The notes under the pieces were generated by a model. It searched no databases and was not told the DNA's origin. It saw only the letters and a list, made by a program, of their open reading frames with translations. Shown in pieces: positions 1 through 10,300 of a stretch of 64,000 nucleotides of DNA. The position numbers and the translations under genes are program-made. Position 1 is the stretch's first letter; every line of letters begins with the position of its first letter. Source of the DNA: Aurantiochytrium sp. KH105 (taxonomy: Eukaryota > Sar > Bigyra > Thraustochytrida > Thraustochytriidae); NCBI GenBank assembly GCA_003116975.1, contig BGKB01000022.1:1-64000 (forward strand), given 5' to 3'.

Positions 1-947
1 ATGAACGATCGATTTACGGACTCTGCACATCTTCACAGTCGGTCTCTGCAAGAGCGCGGCGCAGCGCCGTCATAGTATCGTGCACACGCCCAAGCGACGC
101 ACGTGACGCGCGCGCACCGGCCGCGGCCGGGAAGAGAGGGCTGGCAGGCCGGAGCTCGCAGCGCTGGGCGCGCCGAGGGTGGCACGCGCGAGCCCACGCC
201 TAAGCTCGAGCAAGGCCGCACGAGCAAGGCCGCACGAGCAAGGCGGCACGAGCAGCGGCCATGGCGGCCGCGGAGAGAGCCGAGAGGGAGAACAAGTAGA
301 AAGGAAGGGCGAGAAGGGGAGGAGGGAGGGAGCCCAGGACCACCGCCAACCAGCTGCGCTCGTCGCATCGCGGGTCGCGCTCGCACGCTCTCTCGCTCGC
401 TCGCTCGCTCGCACGCACGCACGCACGCACGGCAGGGTCACTAGACCCCCAAACGCGCAGCGCAGCTGGACAGGCGGCGCGGGAGAGGCGAAGGGCCCCG
501 GGGAGAGGCGAGGGTGGAGAGCGGCGGGTTCGCTCGCGGCCGCCTGCAGTGGTGAGCAGGCGAAGAAGCGAAAGCAGGTCGAGGCGATCTGACTGACTGA
601 GCTGCACGCGCTCGCAAAAGACATTCGGCCGGCGGTCCGGGCGCCGACGCGCGCGAAGACGCGCGGAGAGGGGCGAGCGAACGGGAGAGAGGGGGCAGGG
701 TCCGCGGAAGGGCTGGAGGCGGAGAGGTCGTGGGAGCGAGAGCGAGAGCGCTCGCCGGCTAACTGGCGGGCGGGCGGGCGCGAGGGAAGGGCGCGAGGGA
801 AGGGCGGCGCAAACTCGCCCTGTTTCTCCTTTTCTTCTGCCTCTCTCTCGTCTTGGTGAAAGGGCTAATACGATCAACACGATAAAGCAAGGGCAGCGGA
901 GATAGACAGCACTCCGCCCGCCACGCGAGGCGCTCAGAGACGCGAAA
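1..947. other. GC-rich non-coding region upstream of the 7TM gene
   Basis: No convincing gene is seen. Several overlapping frames exist on both strands but have the Arg/Ala/Ser-rich composition expected from GC-rich DNA and simple repeats. A CTCG/CACG tetranucleotide run lies at about 390-436, and a purine-rich GAGCGA stretch at about 730-750. In this window (GCRA)n tracts usually lie in gene leaders on the sense strand, so the run near 400 (minus-strand sense) could be the leader of a minus-strand gene leaving the left edge; that is speculation. The part next to 948 presumably holds the promoter and 5' leader of the plus-strand gene. Confidence 0.5.
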
Positions 948-2294
948 ATGCCCTTCGGATGCCCTAATGTGTGCCCTGAATATGCAGAGGACGGCTTGTG
1001 CATCTGTCCACCAGGCTGCAGCGGCAAGGGGCAATTCAAGTTCTGGGAAGACTCCTGTCACGTCAACGACAATCTGGAAACAGGCCTCAGTATCATCTCT
1101 CTCATCCTGAGTAGTATTGTCCTTGTTGCGAGTGTTTTCGCACTGTACGAAACGGGAATCCCATCCGAACTCGTCAGGGTTTACGATTTCGTGCGAGAGA
1201 CTTTTCAAAGCTGCTGTCAAAGCAGTGGATCGAGCGAGGACAGCTCCTCCGAAAGAAAGTCCAACAAAAGCTGGGACGACTCAACAGTGGACTCTTTCAC
1301 ACGCCCTGCACTCGGCACGCAGGTCTCGAGTACCTTTCGAGGAACGCACGTTGCGCGTGCGCTTCGACTTCATATCGAGCGACAGCACTTGCTTGATTTC
1401 TGGCTGCTCGTGTGCGTCTGTATCTTTGCAGTCTGCCTCGTCGTCGCCGAGGCACTGATGAGCGGCGGTGTTTACAAATGGCAACCGCGATCTCCGGCGC
1501 GCGACTTGCTCGAAGCAAGCTACGCGATCGCCGGATCAGCGCTCATCATCAGTGGTCATATCGTCTCTTACAAATGGTATCAGAGCTTGCCCAGCATTCG
1601 CCGTTACGGGGCGCTCTTTGGTATCAACCCTTTGCTCGTCAAGTACCCCTTTGTTCTCAAGGCTATCACCCTTTTTTCTAGCGTTGCATCTGTGGCGTGC
1701 CTTGTCACCTTCATCTTGGTGCTGCCCATTGTTGAGCCAGGGAGAACAGAAACCTGGGCTGTGGCCACTTTAGGGACCTTGTGTGGCGCCGTTCTCTCCT
1801 GGGGCTTCAACATCACCTACCTCACGCACCTTTTGTTGCGAATTTATCGTCGTGCCAAATGGACCATTTTGCGCCGCTCCACGCTCAATGTGCAGGTGCA
1901 TTCCCTTTCTTCGCAAGGTATTCACTTTGGGCATGCCGGACGTGTCGCTCTTTCAATTGCAAAAGACTCGAACGAGCCCGATGCTGTCATTTACCGCGAG
2001 TTTCGTAGCATGCGGACGATTCTTTACGGTGTGCTCATCATGGTGGGTTCTGGAACTTTGATCATTTCTGTGTTGCTTCTTGGGAGCATTTTTATTCTCG
2101 AGATGCAGGAGAGTCTCTACATTACGTTCTCGCTCGTCGTTATATGTTGCGAGATCGGGGCTCTCGGGCTCATTTACTTTGCTGTTTTCCGCACAAGTGA
2201 GCGATTTCAGGGCTGTTGGCCCAACTGCGTCTGCACCAAGGAACCAGAATCATCCTCGGTGGATGCGTCTGATGTTGTGGCTCCTGTCCCGTAG
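948..2294 (+). CDS. Seven-helix membrane protein, unknown function
   Basis: The 448-residue product has a Cys-rich N-terminus (six Cys in the first 24 residues and another at 37) followed by seven strongly hydrophobic segments at about 46-66, 150-170, 189-208, 238-261, 270-297, 357-384 and 391-413. The arrangement resembles a 7TM receptor with an extracellular, disulphide-bonded N-terminus. However, the first loop is about 80 residues, Ser-rich and charged, which is unusual for the first loop of a GPCR, and I see no DRY- or NPxxY-type motif. The C-terminal tail is short and Ser/Asp-rich. The ATG at 948 has A at -3 and no introns are apparent. It converges on TRAPPC12. It could be a lineage-specific receptor or a transporter-like protein; the family is not recognised. 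Confidence 0.8.
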   Translation: MPFGCPNVCPEYAEDGLCICPPGCSGKGQFKFWEDSCHVNDNLETGLSIISLILSSIVLVASVFALYETGIPSELVRVYDFVRETFQSCCQSSGSSEDSSSERKSNKSWDDSTVDSFTRPALGTQVSSTFRGTHVARALRLHIERQHLLDFWLLVCVCIFAVCLVVAEALMSGGVYKWQPRSPARDLLEASYAIAGSALIISGHIVSYKWYQSLPSIRRYGALFGINPLLVKYPFVLKAITLFSSVASVACLVTFILVLPIVEPGRTETWAVATLGTLCGAVLSWGFNITYLTHLLLRIYRRAKWTILRRSTLNVQVHSLSSQGIHFGHAGRVALSIAKDSNEPDAVIYREFRSMRTILYGVLIMVGSGTLIISVLLLGSIFILEMQESLYITFSLVVICCEIGALGLIYFAVFRTSERFQGCWPNCVCTKEPESSSVDASDVVAPVP

Positions 2295-2557
2295 CAGCGA
2301 GCTCTGTTCCGCTCTCTGTCGCGCCGGCATCTTGCATTCTTTTGCCCGTTGTTAAAATTTATGAACATGTGTTGTGTTGGTTGTGTTTCAACCTTTCTAT
2401 TATTAGATCTCTAGCCCCCTCCCCCGCCCCACGGCCAGTCCCGACGGGCGACTCTGGCGCCTTTTCCTTTCATTCATTTTTTTTCAAGTCCATAAAAAAA
2501 AAAGAAAAAAAAGCACAGGCAGAGAGACCTTGACCCAAAGTAATGAGAATGAACACC

Positions 2558-3979
2558 TTACAGGCGAAGATCCTTTTGCGCATCGAAACGCTGGCCGATT
2601 TGGAGGACGTGGGCAAGCCGTTGCAAATCGAGTTTAGCCTGACGACTCTGTTCTTTCGAGCGTGCGAGATCGTATAATGTGCAAAGATTGAAAACGAGCG
2701 TCCGGTGCATGTTCCGCACAGGGTTGTCACGGATGCAGTCTTCAAGAATTTGTATTGCGCCATCGAGATCACACATGTTCAGATGGCAAAGTGCAAGGTT
2801 ATTCGCAAGAGTCGCTGCGAGGGGCTCTTGCACTGCGAACACGGCCGAGAGCATGTCTGCGGGGACATACGGGTTTGCCGAGTCCTCGCTGGGAGCCTCG
2901 GGACCCGTCACTTGACGCAATAGCTTGGCAAAGTGATCCTTGGCACTTTCCATCTTACCTTCTGCAAAATCGCATAGCCCGCGCAAAACCTGCACAGCAC
3001 TTGCATCGTTCCAGTCGAGCCCCTCGTCTCCCTCGAGGTCTTCCAAGACCACGCGAGCGCCCTCAAAGTCCCCCATTTGGAGCCGCAAACGTCCGATTTG
3101 CAAGAGTACTGGCACATGAGCGTTACGCAAGCTTTCAGTGTCTGATGCGTGCTCAATTTCGCCAAGCTCGTCGAGCGCAGAGTGACACAGGTCGAGCGCC
3201 AATACGTAGTTGCCGCTTGTCGAGTAACACGATACAAGGAGAGCCATAATGCGCTGTCTCCAGGCTTGCGCAGCCTCAGGAAGCAATGGTTTTCGAAAGG
3301 TGTCCAGGAGAACGGTTGTCGATGAGGCTGGGCTCGATGGATCGGGACAATGGAGTTGCTTCAACTGGCCAAGAAGTTTGTGAAGCATGTCGACCGCGGT
3401 GGACCTCTCATTCCACTCAATGGCCACAACTGCGCACAGCACTTTGGCTGCGATGACACGACTTTGCTGCAAGAGTTCCACGATCTCGGTAGCCTCCTTT
3501 TGCCGCCCCAGCCTCATGAGCAGCGATGCCCGAAGTACACGGAAAACCTCGCCCTCGAATGGCTTTTCTTCGAATTGCAAGAGCTCAAGAACTTGCTCTA
3601 CATGGCCCCGCCACGCCCACGAGCACAATGAGAACAGCACATTCTCCTCGCAACTACCATCGAGGTCGGCACGCAGCTCGAGACGGAGTTCTTCGGTAGT
3701 GCTAACCTTCGGCAAGGTGCCGTTTTTGCCCCATACTCGAGCGAGGCGCTCATCTTGTGGCAAGTGGCTGAGGAAAATGTCGCTACTACTCTTGTGACTA
3801 CTGCTATACGTGCCGACGCTGCCAATGCCAGTGCCGCCAATGCTGCCGCCACCGCCGCCGCTAACGTCGCCAACACCACCTGCGCTGAGCGGTAGGGCTG
3901 TATTGGCGCCCGCGGCGGATGCCGGCGCGGCAGAGTTGCCATGAGAGCCCGTCGAGCTTGACGCCGTGCTTGGGTCCAT
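2558..3979 (-). CDS. TRAPPC12: TRAPP complex subunit 12 homologue (TPR protein)
   Basis: The 473-residue protein is related to TRAPPC12/TTC15, a TPR subunit of the TRAPPIII complex that acts in ER-Golgi and autophagy membrane traffic. Evidence is a disordered Ser/Gly/Ala-rich N-terminus (about 1-85), then a helical-repeat region and a family-like C-terminus. That end has an NLALCHLNMCDLDGA TPR helix and, after it, FNLCTLYDL, which matches the FNLTTMYEL region of the animal protein. The start used is the ATG at 3979 (A at -3, G at +4). The frame continues upstream to 4084 only via a TTG codon. It lies tandem to and downstream of the cyclophilin-SYF2 gene on the same strand. Animal TRAPPC12 is longer; the missing part is mainly disordered N-terminus. 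No introns are seen. Confidence 0.85.
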   Translation of the reverse strand: MDPSTASSSTGSHGNSAAPASAAGANTALPLSAGGVGDVSGGGGGSIGGTGIGSVGTYSSSHKSSSDIFLSHLPQDERLARVWGKNGTLPKVSTTEELRLELRADLDGSCEENVLFSLCSWAWRGHVEQVLELLQFEEKPFEGEVFRVLRASLLMRLGRQKEATEIVELLQQSRVIAAKVLCAVVAIEWNERSTAVDMLHKLLGQLKQLHCPDPSSPASSTTVLLDTFRKPLLPEAAQAWRQRIMALLVSCYSTSGNYVLALDLCHSALDELGEIEHASDTESLRNAHVPVLLQIGRLRLQMGDFEGARVVLEDLEGDEGLDWNDASAVQVLRGLCDFAEGKMESAKDHFAKLLRQVTGPEAPSEDSANPYVPADMLSAVFAVQEPLAATLANNLALCHLNMCDLDGAIQILEDCIRDNPVRNMHRTLVFNLCTLYDLARSKEQSRQAKLDLQRLAHVLQIGQRFDAQKDLRL

Positions 3980-4276
3980 CGTTGTCTTTCTGCCGCTACC
4001 CGTCCGTGCGCCGCCGCTGCCGCTCGCACTGCAGACGCTGATTGCAATGGACGGCGCGGCACGCCCGGTCTGTCTGACGATCAACCAAAAGATCTTTTAG
4101 GATTTTGCTCGTCATCATCGGCCAAAGAATACACACCGCGTCAAGACTCGATAACGAAGCATCAACATCAACAGCAGCAGTAGCAGCAGCTACAAGACGT
4201 AAGATAGCATTTATAAATAAACTGAGAGGGCCAAGAAGCGAATAAGTTATTTTATAAAATCAACAAACTGGGCTGC

Positions 4277-5758
4277 TCAGAGCGCAGTTCCGCGCTCAAG
4301 ATTCTGGCGTAGCTCCGTCGTGTACTTATCGTAAGCTTTGGACAGCCCCCGGCTCACCTTTTCATTCATACTATTGATGCCTGTGGCAACTTCACCCTCA
4401 AGCGTGCCCTGTGCATTACGCAAGCGCTTGCGTGGCTTCTCGTCTTCGGCAAAGGTCTTGATCATTCGTTCCTTATCCGCGTCCGAGACAGCGGTACTTG
4501 TTCCGTACGCAAGCTCAGTGTCGCGCAACGAAAGTTGACCTCTTTGGTCTGACCTGCCGCTAGAAGTACCCACATCATCACTGTCGCGGTCAGTCTGCAG
4601 CATCCGCTGAAGTTTCTTGTCATAGGCACGCATAATGGTCGCATTGTCGAGGGGATGAGCCGCCTTCGCAGCAAGGATGTTGTCCACCTTCTTTTGTTTA
4701 CCAGCCTGCGTCCGCTCGGCCTTTTCGAGCGATTCCAAGAGGTATGATTTGTCCTCGCTTGCCCCGAGGAGTTCAAGCTGCTTCTTGCGATCAGCCTTGG
4801 TGCGCTCCCAGCGCGCTCGGGCTGCCTCCTTGCTGGTCGAAGCGCCTTGCTTTGCAGAGCGCTCATGCTCTGCGAGTACCTCCTTGCTATTCTCGCTGCG
4901 CGCCTGCGCCTTGCGCTGGCGCAGCTCGAGCAATTTTCGCTTGCGGGCGCTGAGCTTGCCCTGGTATTCTTGAGACCCCGCCGCACCAGCCGCAGCCGCG
5001 CTTGCCTTGTCAAGACGTTCTTGCGCGGCGAGCCGCGCAGCCCCGTCCTCGTACACTGCCGTAGGATTGGCCATTGTGGGTACCGGAAAACTCGCAGAGC
5101 CAGATGCGCGCTCAAGCGCGTCAGCGGCCCGGCGTAGATTCTGGCCGTGCTTTTCCATTGTCTGCTGCACGCGATCTTGCGCATGCGAGGCCGAGTCCGC
5201 CGGGTTCTCCGAGCGCTTGCTCTCGTCGTTCTCATCGTCGACCTCACCGCAGTCTAGAATCTCTACACGTGAGAGCGGTCGATTTCCGCCGCCTGTTTTC
5301 AGCTTTTCAAGCTCGTCGAGCACGTCGAACCCGCTCGAGACCTTGCCGAAGACGACGTGTTTGCCGTCGAGGTGGGAGGCCCGGTCAAAGAGAATGAAGA
5401 ACTGGGATCCGTTTGTGTCTGGGCCAGCGTTGGCCATGGAAAGGACGCCGCGCGCAGTATGCTTCCCCTGGTGAATATAGTTTTCATCTTCGAATGTGCG
5501 TCCGTAAATGGAGCAGCCGCCGGTGCCGTCGCCCTTGGTGATGTCACCGCCTTGGATCATAAAGCCTCTGATAAGACGGTGAAAGACGCACCCTTTGAGA
5601 TGAAGCTTCTCGCCGCGCTCGTTCGTGCCCTTTTCTCCCGTGCACAGAGCGCGGAAGTTTTCCACCGTGCGCGGGGCGCGCTCCGCGTACAGCTCGAGCC
5701 AGAGCGTGCCCAATCGTTTTCCGTTCACGCCGATTTCCAGCCACGTGCGCGTGGTCAT
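4277..5758 (-). CDS. Cyclophilin-SYF2 fusion protein
   Basis: One uninterrupted 493-residue frame joins two families. Residues 1-172 are a cyclophilin peptidyl-prolyl isomerase with R61, F66, M67, Q69, SQFF (118-121) and H134, the counterparts of the CypA active site. The position of CypA W121, which contacts cyclosporin, is H129. After a Glu/Ser/Ala linker, about residues 260-493 are charged helices ending in YDKYTTELRQNLERGTAL, almost identical to the C-terminus of SYF2, a subunit of the spliceosomal Prp19/NTC complex. Both halves are nuclear splicing proteins in other eukaryotes (several cyclophilins, such as PPIE and PPIL1, are spliceosomal), so a built-in isomerase on SYF2 is plausible. 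The ATG at 5758 has A at -3. No introns are seen. Confidence 0.93.
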   Translation of the reverse strand: MTTRTWLEIGVNGKRLGTLWLELYAERAPRTVENFRALCTGEKGTNERGEKLHLKGCVFHRLIRGFMIQGGDITKGDGTGGCSIYGRTFEDENYIHQGKHTARGVLSMANAGPDTNGSQFFILFDRASHLDGKHVVFGKVSSGFDVLDELEKLKTGGGNRPLSRVEILDCGEVDDENDESKRSENPADSASHAQDRVQQTMEKHGQNLRRAADALERASGSASFPVPTMANPTAVYEDGAARLAAQERLDKASAAAAGAAGSQEYQGKLSARKRKLLELRQRKAQARSENSKEVLAEHERSAKQGASTSKEAARARWERTKADRKKQLELLGASEDKSYLLESLEKAERTQAGKQKKVDNILAAKAAHPLDNATIMRAYDKKLQRMLQTDRDSDDVGTSSGRSDQRGQLSLRDTELAYGTSTAVSDADKERMIKTFAEDEKPRKRLRNAQGTLEGEVATGINSMNEKVSRGLSKAYDKYTTELRQNLERGTAL

Positions 5759-6439
5759 CTTGGGTCCACGTCTCTATCGCAGCTTCCGCCGCGTCTCCGC
5801 CTCTGACACTTTGCTCGCTCGCTCGCTCGCTTGCTCGCCCACGCACCGCCACGATCGCTTCCGAGCGCGCGACCGTGCCTTGTAGTGCTTGGTTTGCGCT
5901 TCTTCTTTCATTCTTTCCTTTCTCCTTCCGCACGCATATAGTCACTTTCCGGAAAACAGACCTATTCACCGTAGCGCCAATTTGGGCCTCTTTCCCAAAA
6001 CCTCTCTCCCGCGCTGTATCTTCGCCTCGACACGGGGGCCGGTCCACGGCGGACAGCCGCCGCCATTCCGTGCTTGCAGCACAGCTGTTCCGTCCTCGAA
6101 GAACCGGGCCCGAAGTCGAACCCCAGCAGCCGCGACGCGAGAACGCAGCACTGCAGCACTGCCAGCCGCATCGGCGGCGTTTGCGTCGCGGTTCGGCCGC
6201 CGGTGTCGTCGTGTCTGTGGTGGCCAGCCACCCTCTCAGCCTGAAGACAGAAAGCGAAGCAAAGCAAACCAGAGCAAACCAGAGCAGACCAGAGCAAAGC
6301 AGTGCAAAGCAGAGCAAAGCAAAGCTCTCGTGGCGTCTCCTGCCACTCGTCGCTGTCGCTTCCGCAGTGACCGAGCCGCGCTGCGTCGTGTCGTGTCGAG
6401 TTGTGTTGGGAAGTGTTAATGAATGCTGTGTGCCACACG

Positions 6440-6476
<37 letters not shown>

Positions 6477-7014
6477 TCCTGCAGCTGCAGCAGCAGCGAC
6501 AACGAACGAACCAGCCGTGTGTGGGTCACGGTGGCCCCGTGAGCCTCGAGTGGCAAGTCGAACTCGCGTGCGAGTCGCAGTCGCACGAACCGTGAGTTCG
6601 TGCGACACGAGCAACTGCAAGCGCCGCGCCACGCGGGGCCGGAACTCAGCGACGTGGAGCCGACCTGCAGCAGCGCGGCTCCGCGAGGAGCTCCCGCGGC
6701 GAGCGCCCGCGGCGAGCGCCCGCGGCGAGCAGAGTATACTGCCATCGACTTCGGATTGCCGCCCCGCAGCCGGCCTCAGAACCTCGGTCCTCGGCGGTCA
6801 CACTAAGCGAGAAATTCAAATCCAAATTCAAGCCCGACTTCAAATCCAACCACGCGCAACAAGACAAGGAAGCAAGGTCGTTCAAAAAGGATCTTCTATC
6901 GGCGAAAGGCGAAGAAGGAGGGGAGACATCAAGCAAACGAAGATTGGGACCGACCGCGCCCCAGCTCGCGCGACAGGGCTGCGCGCGGCCATCGCCGCCG
7001 CCGCAGCAGCAGAA

Positions 7015-7049
<35 letters not shown>

Positions 7050-7342
7050 GGCTCTGGCAGCGGCCGGCCGCGAAGCCTCGGGCGCTCGGCGAGGGCCGCC
7101 GGCAGACAAGCAGGATCTGGTCGATCTGGGACTTGCTTCCTGGCAGCCGCGCCGCGACAAGAGGCTCACGGAGACACTCCGACGAGACGCGAGGCGCAGG
7201 GCCGGAGCGCCTACCCGCGCGAGAAGACGCGCGGGAGAGCGGGCGGGCGAGCGCGGCAGGGCGCGCCGTAGACCCTTGAGCGGCCTGCAGCGGCGCCGGA
7301 GGCGGGGAGGTCTCGAGGCGGCGCGGCCGGCGAGGGAGGAGC
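5759..7342. other. Divergent leader/promoter region, repeat-rich
   Basis: This 1.58-kb region lies between the divergent starts of cyclophilin-SYF2 (-) and VPS13 (+). It holds a GCTC/GCTT run at 5812-5838 (sense strand GCRA for the minus gene). It also has imperfect 'agagcaaacc'-type decamer repeats at about 6253-6325, a CAG run at 6443-6476, three copies of a GCGGCGAGCGCCC unit at about 6695-6730, and a GCC run at about 7015-7050. Long plus-strand frames here are Ala/Arg/Gln-rich by-products of these repeats and are out of frame with VPS13. Probably promoters plus a long GC-rich VPS13 leader; a leader intron cannot be excluded. Confidence 0.5.
5812..5838 (-). repeat. (GCRA)n leader tract of cyclophilin-SYF2
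   Basis: GCTC/GCTT on the plus strand, i.e. GAGC/AAGC in the sense direction, 54-80 nt upstream of the ATG. Confidence 0.75.
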
Positions 7343-10300
7343 ATGTCGAGCCTCGTGGGGAGCCTGATCCAGCGCGTGCTGACCAAGTATCTGAGCGAGT
7401 ACTTTACGTACGGCAAGCTCGAGGTCAAAGGCATCGGCGAGTACCACCTGGTGGACCTCGAGCTGAGACCCGAGATCGTGCCGGCCAACCTCGCCGTCAA
7501 GGTGAGAACATGCTCGCTCCATGCCATGCACATCAAGGTTCACCCGCTCCAACTCTTTAGCCTCAGCGCGAGCTACGCCATCAGCGTGACCATTGATACA
7601 CTAAAGATCGTTATCGAGGAGCGACCCGAGGAGGAGTGGGACGAAAGGGCAGAGTTCGAGGCTTTGAAGGCTACGAAACTCGCTCTGATCCAGCAGATTC
7701 GCGATCAGGCCTTGCAATCCATCGAGACCAAGCTCGCCTCCCTCGATGGCAACCTTGTGCCCAAGACCTCCGAGTCCTCGCTCATGGGCCTCGTCAAGAA
7801 CCTTGCCGTTCGTTTCGCAGGCAACTTCGAGCTCGAGGTCAAAGGCGTCGAGGTCGCCTATCATTTTGAAGGCGCAGACCGCAGCGGCCATGTCGGGTTA
7901 AAAGTCCAGGGCTTTCGCCTTGAAAACACATCATTGTCGCCGCGTGTCGAAATTGCACGGAATAACGCCAATGCCAAGAACGTCAACGCGCGAGGCGATC
8001 GTGTTGGCGACGACGCTGACTTGAGCCCCGTGGCACAAGAAGACCCCGGCATCGCAGACGATGACGTCTACGTGGCAGGAATTTTCGTCGAGCCCGTGCA
8101 GGGTGCCACGGAGCGCATTGTGAAAAAGCAGATTCGCATCGAGGGTGTCGAGGTTTACCTGCAGCGCAACGAAAAAGCTGGTGTTTCCACACGCTCCAAG
8201 CTTGTCAATCGTTTCAACATGGAGTCCGTGCTCGCCGTCAATCTGGCCTCCGACCCGCGACCCACGCTTGGCATCGTGGAGCTTCGCGTGAGCCACGTTG
8301 CCGTGGCCGTCTCCCCACACGACTTGGCTGCGCTCACGTATCTCGGCGACTCGCTGACCCATCAAGTCCGCTGGAAGCTTTGGTGCTCCGAGCGATTCGC
8401 CAAACTCGTGCAGACGGGCATCACCACGCAAGAACAAGCTGAATGCTTCAAGGTCTACGAAAAGATGTTCGAAAAGGGAAAGCAGGATGTTGGTCCTCGC
8501 ACACGCGCACCGAAAAAGGCCGCGCCGGCCGCGAGCGGCATTGACAGTCTCCTCGCCGACATGTCTTGGATCCACAAGTGCGAACTGCGCTCCCACCCGG
8601 AAACAATTCGCACGATTCTCAACAGCGTCGCCTCCATTGTCGCCAAGCGCGAAAAGGAAAAGATTCTCGAACAAATTGAGCGGGGCCAAAAGCCCTCAAT
8701 AACCACTCGCATTTCGGGTGCTGCCTCTTCGTGGATCGGCTGGGCCACCGGCAGCAACGATGCCTCGTCCAAGGCCGACGATGGCACAAGCAGCGTTGGC
8801 ACCTCTTCCGTTGCTGGCAGCGCACCGCGCATCAAGACTGAAGACGAAATCCACAATATGGCAAAGTCCGCGCAGGAGCTATCCTCTGCTCTTGGCATAT
8901 CCTCAGACGCGGACAACGATGCAAAGAAGATCCGTAAACACCGACGTAAGATCTTTGACTCCATGGACAAGGACAAGAGCGGCGATGTCGACGTCGTGGA
9001 ACTCCAAGTTGGTCTGGCCATGGCTGGTACCACGCTGAGCCCGAAAAAGGTCCACGAGCTCATTAGCACCTTTGACACCAATCTCGATGGAAGCATCGAC
9101 TTTGAAGAGTTCTGCACAATGTGCGATCTCGCGCCCGGACGCCTCGGCTCCTCCTCGAAAACGGCCAATGGCACAGAGTCGCAGTCCAAGCCAGATGTTC
9201 TGGCGCTCTCTTTTACCGTCCAAGGCTTTGAGGCCGTGATCTTTGCAGACGAGCCGCACAAATGTCGCGCCGAAAACAAGCCGCCCCCACTTCGCATTGT
9301 CGCCGCCCTCAATGAAATATGCACGGCCGTGGCAGTGGAAGGCGCAATGAATCCAATGGTCGGCATGCGCTCATTAAATGTTGGTGTTCGCAAAATTGCC
9401 GTCGATCTCTACGATGGTCACGACAAGCTCGCCCTCTTGGCTCCCAAAGCCTTTGCCACACGTATGATTAACACCGTGCAGGCTGGACGACAGTCCATCA
9501 AGGACGAAAATGCCGAGACCGAGGTCGAGGATGACATGGACTTGGCCGAGTCAAGATTTTCCGTGCGCGTGCTTTCTCTCAAGCTCTCTGAAAATGACGT
9601 GGCGCCAACCCTCAGCCCCTACTGCTCCCTCTACTACCTCGACGAGTTTGAAGATACGCTCGACGAGCAGACCACGGCGCTCGTCGATGGGGCATCGTGC
9701 GGAAAGCCCGACGAGGCCGGCTTTTCCGAATACAACTTTCGATCGCAGAGCCCCGTCATTCCACCGCTCGACTTCATTGTGGGCCATGGACGCACCGAAC
9801 GCAAAGCCCATGTGCAGATCCAGGTGCGCCAGCGTCAGGACAACTCGAGCTGGGTGCGCCGCATGGTTCGCCGCAATCTCTCCTCTGTCGACCCTGTCGA
9901 GAGCGATCTTGTGCTCTGCGCACTCGATGTGCGTCTGCCGGTACGCGCCATTGCAAAGGACGAGTTCTCCAGAATTGGAACCCAAATGTATCGAGACTTT
10001 GAGGAGTGGTACGAGCTCCCTGGAGGTTTCGGTAAAGTGCTCTTACGTGTCGAGTGTGCGCCATCCGGCCCATCGACGGTTCGCGCTCCGACGTTGCCTC
10101 TCTCCACGCCAAAGTCTTCCGCGCTGAGCACACTTTTCGAGTTCGAAGCCAAACTTAATCAAAGCGTCATGTACTTTGATGTGGCTGCTGGGGTCACCGT
10201 TCCCAAGTTTTACATCAACCTTCATCCTGAGCTTCTGCCTTGGACGGACAAACTCTCGGGCGCTTTTTCTGCAGACAATTTGGCCAAGCATGCTTGGACC

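Noticed and set aside
1-90. Possible minus-strand gene leaving the left edge
   Set aside because: Only a short minus-strand frame from an ATG near 73 is visible and it ends within the window; there is no domain evidence.
5875-7560. Long plus-strand frame of 561 codons before VPS13
   Set aside because: Composition is repeat-derived (Ala, Arg, Gln), it contains no domain, it overlaps the VPS13 start out of frame, and it covers an obviously simple-sequence leader.
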